From: Gambelia wislizenii
Lineage: Eukaryota > Chordata > Lepidosauria > Squamata > Crotaphytidae
Reading direction: 5' to 3'
Length of the DNA stretch: 64,000 nucleotides
Assembly: GCA_030847615.1 (NCBI GenBank)
Contig: JAUMIR010000002.1
Coordinates: 285,738,028-285,802,027 of the forward strand
Under the pieces are notes generated by a model. The model did no database searches and was not told where the DNA came from. It saw only the letters and a program-made list of their open reading frames with translations. Positions 12,801-24,800 of the stretch are shown piece by piece (within the stretch, counting starts at the first letter, position 1; every line of letters starts with the position of its first letter). The position numbers were made by a program, and so were the translations under genes.

Positions 12801-15800
12801 CTAAATTTGAGCTTTCCAACATCCCTTACGCAATGTTCTCAGAAGCAAAAGAATACAACACAAAAAAGTGACTTATTAAATAGAAATTGAGCATAACATC
12901 ACTGATTACATATTTAATACATTTAAATCCTTACTCACACTCAGTCTAACTCTGATAGACCCAGCTCTGTCTCATACACACTCATATTCTAACTAACTTT
13001 AATCCTGACTCTAACCCTCCTACAATCTATTCCTAACTCTGACAGAGTTGTCAACTTGACAGACTACACTCTCACTCAGACTAAGTGTCACACACTATGT
13101 GCGAAAGGGATCTAGGAGTCCTAGTAGACCACACGGTGAACATGAGTCAACAGTGTGATGCGGCAGCTAAAAAGGCCAATGCGATTTTGGGCTGCATCAA
13201 TAGAAGTATGGTGTCTAGATCAAGGGAAGTAATAGTGCCACTCTATTCTGCCTTGGTCAGACCTCACCTAGAATACTGTGTCCAGTTCTGGGCACCACAA
13301 TTCAAAAAAGATATTGACAAATTGGAGCGTGTCCAGAGAAGGGCGACTAAAATGGTGAAAGGTCTGGAAACGATGCCTTATGAGGAGAGACTTAGGGAGC
13401 TGGGTATGTTTAGCCTGGAAAAAAGACAGTTAAGTGGCGATATGATAGCCCTGTTTAAGTATTTGAAGGGGTGTCACATTGAGGAGGGAACAGGCTTGTT
13501 TTCTGCTGCTCCAGAGACTGCACGGAGCAATGGATGCAAGCTCCAGGAACAGAGAGTCCACCTCAACATTAGGAGGAACTTTCTGACAGTAAGAGCTGTT
13601 CAGCATTGGAACACACTGCGTCGGAGCGTGGTGGGGTCTCCTTCCTTGGAGGTCTTTAAACAGAGGCTGGATGGCCATTTGTCAGGGATGCTTTGATTGT
13701 GTATTCCTGCATGGCAGGGGGTTGGACTGGATGGCCCTTGTGGTCTCTTCCAACTCTACAATTCTGTGATTCTATGAAATGAAGTAACATTTCCCCCTTA
13801 AGAGTCCATAACATCACACAAGACAACTGGTTTCTCCCCTCTGACAGGGACCAAGAAAGGTGTCATTCTCACTCCTCACCCTCACTTTGCCACCCCACCC
13901 CCATAACTGGGAATGTTCTTGCTACAAAAGCCAATTTTCAAAATAGCTTTCTTTTCCTCTCTGCTCCTATGGCTCCCATGATGGAGAGTAAGCAACAACT
14001 TCATTCAAAATGGTGGGCTGGTTTCTCTTGATCCCCACACCTCATCCTGGATGGGGAAGGTATGAGTAGAAAGCATCTCAGTGGCATAGCTGCTTGGCCC
14101 AGCTTATGCATCACTTCCAGAAGTCACAAAATGGCCAGGATTTTTTGGGAGGACGGACACAGTTATCTCCTTGATTGGAGCAGTTTGGGTTATTATATAT
14201 TTGCAATGGCTGACAGTGTTTTTGTGCTTCCCAGATATGACAGCTGCCCCCCCACCAACTGAAGATCTCATGTTAACTGGACATTTTGCTCACTTGTAGA
14301 TTTCCCTTTACAGAGATGGCAAAGGAAGCCAGTTGCCTTTTGAAATCGTAGAGTTCAGAAATCATGGAGTTCAGACTCCTAAGACTCCTTTTATCACAAC
14401 ACCACTTCACACACACACTGTGTATACATGCGCTTTCAAGTTGCCTGTTGACTTATGGTAACCCCATGAATTTCATAGGGTTTTCTTGGCAAGGAATACT
14501 CAGATGTTGTTTTGACTATTCCTTCCTCTGAAATATAGCCTTCAGCACCTGGTATTCTTTGGTGATCTCCCATCCAAGTACTAATCAGGGCTGGCCCTGC
14601 TTAGCTTCCAAGATCAGACAGAATCTGGTGCCTTTAAGGTATTTAGGCAGTCCTTTTATCACACCCCCAATATTTTTTCCTGGGTGTTTTGTTCCCAAAA
14701 CATACGGTGAGTAATATTTACTAGATTTGAGGAGCTTTTGTTTTCTGGGCTTAATGTGGGAGGACTTGTGCTTCCTTTGCACAATAAGAGCTTTACCTGA
14801 AAGCACCCCAGATTCTTTGGGGAAAACAAGGGCAGCAAAATTGATATGAAATTGATACGGTTGTTGTGTGGATATTTGGCACAAATTGTTTGCTTGTGTT
14901 CGTATAGATTGCATTTTGTGTTATTAGCTAAGGAGGAACAATGGGTGGAATGTTGAAGATGGTTGAAGATGAGCACTTGAATACTTTAGTAAAACAAGCC
15001 TTATTTTCTGTGAAAGTCCACCTCTGGGTCTCTGAGAGGTTGTTTTTTTCATTGCAGTATATATAATAAATGTATTGCTGGTGTCTGTCTTTAATCTGTT
15101 TGTGAAAGTATCCTCTGAAAATAAATTATTTTTTATTCTTTTTCCTTCTGTAGGCTGAAACACATGTTTCAAGGGCTGCAAAGAGAGCTTCAGCATCCCT
15201 GAGGACAAAGCATCTAGCCCTGCCAGTATTTAAGAAGTATTCTGTGTTCTATGACAACAGATGTGTGGAAGCCCCAATCCGACAAGTATTTCTATTACTT
15301 TAGTTCTTTGGATGTTAGAGATATTCTTTAATTTTTCTGGATTATCCAAGAGTGCATTTTCAAGTGTACTCTTTTCTTTCAGTTCTATATAAAATAGACA
15401 GAGATGTTGGTGAGTTGCTATGATATTATGCAAGGACAGTCATTCTGCTGAAGGCAACAATCACTTGCTGTTCAGTAAGGAAAGGAAACAATTGATAGAT
15501 TGGGAGACTAGCTTCACATGGAAACTTCAGGATAGGGAAGCTGTATGCTGTGGCATGAAATCCAAGGGCTTGTCTAGACATGATGGTATACTGCAAGTGG
15601 GTGTGCATTTTCGCTCATTGACAGTGACGTTGTTTTATCTCCACCATTTTTTCGCTTATTCGCATCCATTTGCCACCATTTTTTCGCTTATTCGCATCCA
15701 TTTGCATCTATCAAATGGAGTGGCAAAAATGCACCGCGATGCAAATTCAGATGTCCACATATGTGAAAATGCACATCTCCGTGCTTTTTCTGGAAAACTT

Positions 15801-18800
15801 TGCAGGGGAAACAGCTAATCCTTTTACTGCATGATTTGTGGAGTTTTTCACCCCCCTGCTTTTGAATACTGCAAAACCCATTCAGATCACATTGGGACAC
15901 ATTGTATTCTTTGCGAAGTCTATGAGAAGTATTTTCATTGTCTGGACGACCCCCAAGTGGAGCGGAAGAGGCATGGGTGATGAGAAGGAAGAGCCATTTC
16001 ACTTGAGATGCTTCAGTGTGCCCAGTCTCTTCTGTCTAGACCAACATATTGTCGTTATGGACAGTCCTTCACAAGCCTACATGAGTACCACAGAGTAACA
16101 CAAGATCAGTAGAGACTATGTAGGCCATTGATTTGTAATGCACAGTCTGTGCTGATCTTGTGTTACTCTGTGGTATTCATGTAGGCTTGTGAAGGACTAC
16201 TATCGCAGGCCTGACAGCCTGTGCATTGCTAGCAAGCATGTTGTTATTTTTTCTTTTTTTACTTAAAGACACCAGGGTTTAGTCTCTTGAGGGAAGAAGA
16301 TCTGGATGTATATGTAGGTGCTCAGATCTGTGGGGGAACTTGAGCCATTGCCTTATTTCCAGGGTTCTTATTTGTACTGGGCAAGTGAAGGGGATGGTGC
16401 AATCCCTTGGTGACAAACCGTATACTGTCTTAGCTTTGTTGGAAATACATTGCATTTAATCCCATGCCTACTGTTCCCAAATAAATTCTCCTGTTTCCTT
16501 CTGTAGGTGAACCCAGCTGCCCTGCAAGCAGTGGCAAGTCCAAGGATAGTAGAGCTTGCTAAAGCTAAAGCTCTTTCTGCTAAATGTTCCCCTGACCGTT
16601 CCCCTGCATGGCCTGTGTCACCGGCAGCAAAGCATGCAGTGGCTACACCTAGACTTGAGGAACTTGCTCAACCTCCTAAAAGGTGGTGTTTCCTGGGATT
16701 ATTCTGTTGATACCTTCTGTTTGTACACAGGATCTGAGTGCTCCTTAAATGGAGAGTCAGGAAGGAAGGCATCTATGTGCCCTTTCTCAAGTGTCCTCAT
16801 TCTCTGGTTGTATAGGATAGTATTCTGATTGTTAAGTCCTGAGGGCATGTTTCCTGGAAATGCCCTTTCAGCTTAATGATTTGGGTCCTCTCATCAATAT
16901 GTTTATGTAGGTAATACACAACATCAATGGGGGTTCTGCAAGTATCAATATGTCCCTGGCTTCTGTTGTAGTATCTTTTTTCCTGAGCTAATCCTGGTTC
17001 ATCAGGGTGAAGCAAGGATCTTCCACAACTGGTTGTGATACAGATGCCACTGCAGATACTTACAACATCAGGAAGGAAATTTAAATGTGTGAAGAAGGAA
17101 ATCTATTCACCTACCATTTCATTCCATTCTGTTCCTTCTCCAAGTAATTACTTGGGCAGTAGAAGGCTTTATAACAGCGAGGGCCCCTTTGGGGGAATTC
17201 TTTCTCCTTGGATACTTGTCTGGAACCTTTTAAAATATCTTTTTGGTGTTAAGGAAAAGTAGAGGGGCAACTTTTTCACTGCTTTTCCTAGAGTTGTTTT
17301 TTCTTCTAATTGAAATCAATCAGATGATGAATACTTGCTCTAGCTCCAGGCTGGCATAAACTCATTGTTCAATCCGAAGAACAAAGATACTTTGCATCCA
17401 TGGATCTAAGGCTGTCTTGCCATTGGAATGTCCTTTTCTGTTGCCAGTGAAGCTTTCCACATATTTTCTGGAGGCCACCCTAATGACCATGCCTCTGAGC
17501 ACTTCTCTTCCAACAGAGCAACACTCCTACTTCATTCTAAACCAGCCAGTTTTCGGAAGAGGTTAGGATTGTACTTACATTGGATCCAACTCTCTGTTTT
17601 CAAATTTCCCTGTTAGTCTGTTAGTCTTTCCCTGTAAGATATCTTGGACCACATGTTTTACAAAGATTCAGCTTGCTATCCAGTGGAGCAGTTCCTTAGA
17701 AATTTTAGTACCGTACTCCTTGAGGATGTGTTCATGATAGCCAAGTGTCTTTATGTGTGATATACAGAGAAATATATTTATCAGCAGAAAACCAACATGT
17801 GGATAGGCTCAGAGACAAGAAGTCTCATTAAATAACATAAAAGTATTACTGACTTTGCTAGAAATCCAGGAAACCGAGATCTTCTGGTTGTAACCTTAAG
17901 AAGTAGCAGTACAACTATAGCATATCCTTTTTTTTTCAGGTGAGTGCTTTGTGTCCCACTGCCTGAAGTGAGAACAGATGTGCCCCCACCCATATCCCTT
18001 CACTGTACACTCCGTTCTTAGTCTCAAGATGCCTTGCTGTGAGGGGTCCTTCTTCAGAGCAAAACATTGTGGGTGGAGTGGCCGCAGTTGGAAAGTGGCT
18101 GTCAAGGCTCTCCAAAGCAGTGGTGGGGTCTAACGGGGGGGGGGGGGGGGTAGGGAGGCACAGGTCACTGTCTGATATGGTTGCTTCTGCTACCTAATGT
18201 TGGAGTCATCTCTGTCATTACTACAGTGTCACTGTCACAAGAAGCCACATCCACACTGGAAAATGTGTGGTAAATGCAGTTGATTTAAACCCTAGTGAAA
18301 ACTGGCCTACAGTGGGATCCTTTGCTTCAAGTTCCACAGGACATCCTCTCAAAGGACTCCTACTGTATTTACTCTTTGTAGGCATAGATATGGTCTTGAT
18401 AAGGACAGGAGTGACTTCTGTGTGTGAATATAGTCTGAACAAAGCCCTGCACCTTCTCTCAGATATAACACCTAGTTCTGCTCAGATTTTCTACTTGTCC
18501 TGGTTTTGTTGTTGCTCCTCTTGTCTGTAACATTGACAAACTACAGAAATACCCAAGTTAACAAATCTTCTGAAAAAGAATCTCTTTTTTAAAAAGTCTT
18601 TTTATATTCACTGAGCCCCACTTTTTTATGTTGTCCTCTGACTTATTGGATGTTTTCAGTAGCATTAATATTGTGCAGATGATGAAAGAGGGCTAGAGAA
18701 ATATAAATGTTCAGTGCTGGGTTGCAGCAGTGTGTCTGTAGTAAACAATGCAGTACAGTAGGACCCCCCGTATCCACTGATTCATTATCCACTGATTCAA

Positions 18801-21800
18801 TTATCCACAGGACACAAAACAGCACACCTACCATAGAGTCTTCCTAGAAAATGTGTCCTTTCTAGCCATTTTTAAGGTCCTCCAAGGTAACTCTGGTGTT
18901 TTAAACCGGAAGTCCCATTATTTTCAATGGTGTTTGCTATTATGGATGGTTTTCGGTATCCATGCCCCCCCCCCGAAACAATCCCCAGCAAATACGGGGG
19001 TCCTACTCTAATGCTTGACCTGGGAAAGAGTGACATTCTGCTTGCTTACAACAGGCAAGGTAAATAGCAGCTGCCCCCAGAATCCCTTACTGAGCATGCA
19101 TGAACAGCAACATTTAGAGAAAAGGGACAAAGAGATAAGCCTGCCTCACCAACTACCCCCAACATATTAAAAAGCATAGATTTATAAGTCTGGCCACTAA
19201 AATGGAATTAATAAGAAAGGTGGAGGCTGGTAAAAGAAAAAAATGGATTTTAGAAGAAGCCTTCATAGGATCTCACAAAGGTTCCGAATGTTTTTGTCCC
19301 TTTATACAACGCTTTTCTGACCTGGTTGCTTCATTTCACATGGGCATATTGTTAGTTTTGAATAAAAAATCTGCTGGGCTGCTCTTCTTTTTTGGTGGTG
19401 TAGGAACCTACTCCTATTCTTTTCATGCTATTTCTGCCTCTGGTACCAAATTTTCTATTAAAGAACATATGCACGTTGTTAACCAAGGTATAACTGTAAT
19501 GGTATACTATCACAGTAAATCCATGACACAAGTTTAGTTTCTCTTTGCACTGGCATAGCAGAATTTGGCAGTGATCCTATTCCTGCTCAGCAGATGCAAC
19601 TTTAAGGTGGAATTGCTGTATTCATCCTGAAAATTGCTTTGACAAAAAGGAGTATTGTATTTTCTTCATGGTCTCTGTGAATCCACACAGCTGGGTAATT
19701 ACTGCGCCTGTGCAGAACACTCAGAACTTTCTAGAATCACTAGGTAGAATTTTGGTGGTAGCCCCGCCCACCCCAACAGTCGCTCTGAACCATTACTGGT
19801 CATTCCCCTCAGTTCCTTTCGTCCACCGCGCAAACAGCACGTTAGGAACACCACTCCTGTCTAGGATCGCTTTTTCTTGTAAAATACAGACTAACCTTGG
19901 ATTTGGACTTTGGATTTGTGTACTCAATGACATTTCTGGATTTTGGACTGGTTTTGGATTGATTTTCTCGTGTTTTCACCTTGGACTGATCGACTACTCT
20001 TCTCTTCGACCTAACTGGATTTGGCTCGTAGAGGTATCGTAAAATGGCCTGTAAATTAGCCGCGTTTAAGCGCTGTGTTATTTGCCAACCAAAATTGCCG
20101 AGTGCTGACGGGCACTCAAAATGCCTAATTTGCTTGGGATAATCTCATAATGTGGAGAATTGCTCCCATTGTAGGCCCTTTACACCTCAGGCCTGAAAGC
20201 AAAGAATGTCCTGGCTTCGATCTTTTTTATATGAAAAAGCCTCAGTGCCGTACTCTGCTTCGACACTTTCTTCGACAGCGTCGGTGTCTACGGCTCAGCC
20301 GGCAAAGGAAAGCTCAACCCGAAAAAGGAGAAGGTTGGATTCAAAAAGTCCAGCTAAACACCATAGGAAGGAATCCATGAGTCCATCCCGAAGGAGACAT
20401 ATGGTGACTGCATCTGATACTGAAGCGCAGATATCAGCTTCTAAGAGATGTGTACTCCACACTGAGACTATATCCCAATCATCGGTTTTGAGGGATCGAC
20501 AGACTTCGGTATCGACGGCACAGGATCTTGATCGTAAGACTTTGAAGTCGGTGGAAAAACTACGATCTCATTTGCCATCTGATTCTGGTGAACGCTCAAC
20601 ATCTAAACGCACTGGCTCTAACCGGGACAAGGAATCTTCGTCTTCTTCGAAAGTGGAGAAACAGAAGAAGAAAAAGAAAAAAGTTAAGCACACCTCTCCT
20701 CAGCGTTCGACACCAAGAGATGTTCTACCATCGAAAACACCTGTTCCATCTCGAACAGCATCACCTGGAAAAAAGACCAACTCCGGTTCGTGAACCGACC
20801 CTGACTCCGTCGGTAGAACTGGTGAATGTAGACACGGTGCAATTGTCAGAAGGAGAAATCTTATCACTTCCAAAGAAAATAACTTCACCGTCTCCCATTG
20901 TGTCAAGAGCAGAGCTCTTAACTGGAGGCAGTTTGTATGGAAAGGACATTGAGCAAGTGCATGATGAACCTGATTCCCCAATACTCATCCGTCATCCACC
21001 TACACCTTCGATTCATGCCTTGGACACCGTTCCTACGTATGGTGGCTTCGATGTGGCAACGTCTTGTCTGACAGGCTTTCATAATTCTCTGTACGGAGTA
21101 CAGGTGTCTTCAATGGATAAAGAGAGATCTTCAGAGAAGAAGAAAAACGGCGGAGTTATCGTTCCCCTCCAGAAATTTCATATCATATGCCTGAACCATT
21201 GCCAGTTAGAAGATCTGCAGTGATGGCTGCTGGTAGTCAGGTATCCCCAAGGAGATTCTATGAACAACCTAGGGATGAGATCCATCCTCCCTCGAGACCA
21301 TTGCCACCACTGCCTGATGGTGTTCCTCCTCCACCACCGCGTTGTACAGCCTCTTTACACCATCAGGACCAAAGTTGATCCAGGTCACGATCCTCGTCTT
21401 CCTCATATTCGTCTGATCGATCTTCGTCACCGTACATCCAGTCGAGACCATGATTCCTCTGCCTCCTCTGGGCCAGGACTAAGAAGAGGAAAAAGAAGAC
21501 CAAACACTTTTCTCCGAGACCAACAGTGTACCCCTTGTCCACTGCGGTGGCTACTTTGGTGCAGGAGCCCGAGGAGAAACAACAGCCGACTATTGCCAAT
21601 ATGGCACAGAGCTCCCTTTGTCCACTGCAGTGGCTACTTTGGCACAGGAGCCTGAAGAACAACAACAGCCAGCTACTGCCACTATGGCTGTTTTGGATCC
21701 AAACTAGACATCGGTACCGGTTCCTCCTACAGAAACTGGAGATGTCACCACTGTCTGTGATCCATCACATGAGGTGACTCCTACTCCATCTCTGGTGATT

Positions 21801-24800
21801 GTTCAAACCAGTGAATGAGAGATCTCTGAAGGGGTAAGGGCTTCCTCCCCTATGGTTCAGGCTTGATCCCCTGTGTTCCTGGTCTCCCGAGACAAGCTCC
21901 TCGGTACAGACACTGTTATGGTCAACGCTGAAACTACATCACAGGAGGCAATAGGGAATGCTCCTTCTTCGATTCCGTCACATCGAGTCTTGGACGTCGA
22001 GCATTCATATGGAGCTTATGATGTGGCCCAATCAGCCTTTGACTTTCCCTTTCTCTCTCCTCCTGGAGCCACAGCCTGACTTTTGCACAGCAGCCTCAGT
22101 TCCATTTTGCTGACAGCACTGGCCATTGGGGTTATTGGTACTCTCCCCCTCACTTTTCCCTCCACGGGATGGAACGGGCTCATCTAGACGAGATCCCTCT
22201 GGTATTGGATAGAGTTCGAGGAGTACCCCCTGACAGATCCAATTCCAGTAACAGCCTCATCTCAGCCTTTGCTGGAAGAGATTCAAACATTACTTCAGAA
22301 AGGAGCCATCGAGCCGGTGGATCCGAGAATGACATACCAATGCTTCTTTTCAAGATATTTCCTGGTGCTGAAGAAGGGAGGAGGTCTTCATCCTATATTA
22401 GACCTTCAAAATGTAAACAAGTTCATTTTAACAAAAAAGTTCAGAATGGTGACATTATCCAGTATCCTTCCCCTGCTGCAAAAAGGTGATAGTTTTGCAA
22501 CTATAGCTCTGAAGGATGCGTACTTCCATGTGGGCATACATCCACATCACAGACGTTTCCTGGCATTTTAAGTTGCGGACACTCCATTCCAGTTTCGTGT
22601 CCTCCCTTTTGGGCTGGCAACTGCTCCACGTGTTTTCACCAAATGCATGGCGGTTGTTGCTGCTTTCCTTCGGCAGCAAGGTGTGACTGTTTCCCCATAC
22701 ATAGATGATTGGTTGTTAGTAGCAGACTCCCGAATTTGTTTCTATAAACAAATTGCATTCACTTTGAAGCTCCTCGAGAATCTCGGTCTGGTGGTGAACT
22801 TGGAGAAACCCCATTTGGACCCAGTACAGTCTGTCCAGTTCTGCTGGATTCTACAACTGCCAGTGCACGACTTCCAGAGGATCGTTTTGTGACACTTCAG
22901 CATCTCATTTACAGTTGCTGTCAATCTCGAAGAGTTTCCACACATACAGTACAAGTTCTGTTGGGCCACATGGAGTATATGGTAGCGATTACTCCTCTAG
23001 CAAGACTGTGGTTCCGACCTCTTCAAGCTTGGTTTCTCTTGGTTTTATGTCATCTAAACAGCCGTCCAGACAAGTTATTAATGATGCCAAGGGCAGTGCT
23101 GCGGTCGCTGGGATGGTGGCTCTATCCAGAGAATGTATTGAAAGGTCTTCCATTCCAGTCTCCACAACCGCAAGTAACCATCACCACTGATGCCTCCGTG
23201 ACCGGCTGGGGTGCTCATCTCAGACGGCTTGCAATTCAAAGGAAGTGGTCGGTACTGGAGAATCAACTTCATATCAATGTCTTGGAGTTAATAGCTGTTC
23301 AGAAAGCGCTCAGAGCCTTCGAATCCATGGTGACCGGGAAGGTAGTACTGATTGTAACCGACAATACATCAGTCATGTATTACCTGAACAAGCAGGGAGG
23401 GACCAGGTCCTACACGTTACCTTTGATCATGCTTGACATTTGGAACTGGTGTGCACTGAGGAATATCCAGTTGCAGTCTATCCATCTCTTGCAGACAGAC
23501 TCAGCTGTTCAAGTATAACCGTCCACGAGTGGATGCTCCATTGCGACGAAGCAGGGAAACTCTTCAAACATTGGGGGTTTCCAGAAGTAGATCTCTTCGC
23601 ATCAAAGTGGAACAGGCAGTGTCAACAGTACTGCACTCGAACCCGAGGGATGGGTTCGTTGGGAGATGCATTCTTGTTTCAATGGGACGGTCCACTGCTG
23701 TATGCCTTTTCCCCATTTCCACTCTTGATGAAGGTAATCTCAAAGATAAGGAGGGACAACTCCAATGTGATACTGATCACACTGTGGTGGCCTCGACAAC
23801 CGTGGTTCAGTCCTCTACTACATCTGTCCCAACATTGGTACCTATGGCTCCCGTTCAGACCGGACCTTCTGACAATCCAGAAAAACAAAGTTAGGCACCT
23901 GGACTTGAATACGTTAAAGCTGAAGGCATGGAGGATTGTCCCACGACATCGTCCATAACTTTAACTCCTGATGTTAAAGCATTGATTAATGCAGCTCTTC
24001 GACCATCAACTTAAGCGCTCTTATGCCTACAAGTGGAAAAGTTTCAACTCATTCTTGGCTCAGCAGGGCCTGTCGGTATCAAAAGCTACAATCACGACAG
24101 TGCTTGAATTTTTACTACAAGTGACACAGTCTGGTTTGTCAATGTCATCTTTTAAGTGCTATCTGGCTGCCATTTCAGTAGAGTTCCAAGCAATGGGTCG
24201 TCCATCTCCATTTAGAGACCCAGTAGTGAAGAAGTTTTTGAGAGGTCATCTTAATCTTCATCCTCCAGTGCATGAGTGCTTGGAGTTTAGAACTTGTGTT
24301 GTCTCAACTGACAAAAACACCATTTGAACCTATAGCAACCTCTGATCTTCGAATTTTGTCTTGGGAAACTGTGTTTCTAATAGCTATTACTTAAGCGCGA
24401 AGGGCAAGTGAACTATGTGCATTACGAGCTGATTCACCTTATCTTGTCTTCCATAAGCATAAGGTGGTTCTGAAGCCTGACATTCTTTTTTACTGAAAGT
24501 AGTCTCAAGTTTTCATCTCAAACAATCAATTGTATTACCAACCTTGATGCAGAACCCATCAGACAAATTTGAGAGAACTATGTATTCATTAGATGTTCAG
24601 CGAGTTAGCCTTTTATACTGAAAGAACTGCTGGGATTTGGAAATTACCAAAACTGTTTGTGCCCTATTTGGCGAAGAAGGAAGGTGAACCAATTTCTCCA
24701 CAGCGTTTATCAAAATGGGTGGTGTCTACGATTTCTCTGTGCTATGAACCGGCCAAGAGACCTTTGCCATCCAGAATACGTGCACATTCCACTAGAGCAG

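Larger units (their letters stand above)
10829..15153. other. THEGL: THEGL intron
   Basis: A 4.3-kb intron with a Harbinger-type foldback (11313-11608), an L2-like 3' end (11615-11765), a CR1 fragment (13082-13780) and a 5S-derived SINE (14430-14650). No other coding exon was recognised. Confidence 0.7.
15286..16506. other. THEGL: THEGL intron
   Basis: A 1.2-kb intron holding a 32-bp tandem duplication (15642-15703) and the 47-bp inverted repeat at 16063-16198. No other feature is visible. Confidence 0.7.

Noticed and set aside
13085..13696. Intact 203-codon frame that could be taken for a host gene
   Set aside because: It is the CR1 ORF2 C-terminus followed by the CR1 3' tail; it is part of a LINE.
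15567..16045. Possible Harbinger-like element (GGGCTTGTCTAGAC ... GTCTAGACC)
   Set aside because: The left end is convincing, but the right end is short and no 3-bp duplication is evident.
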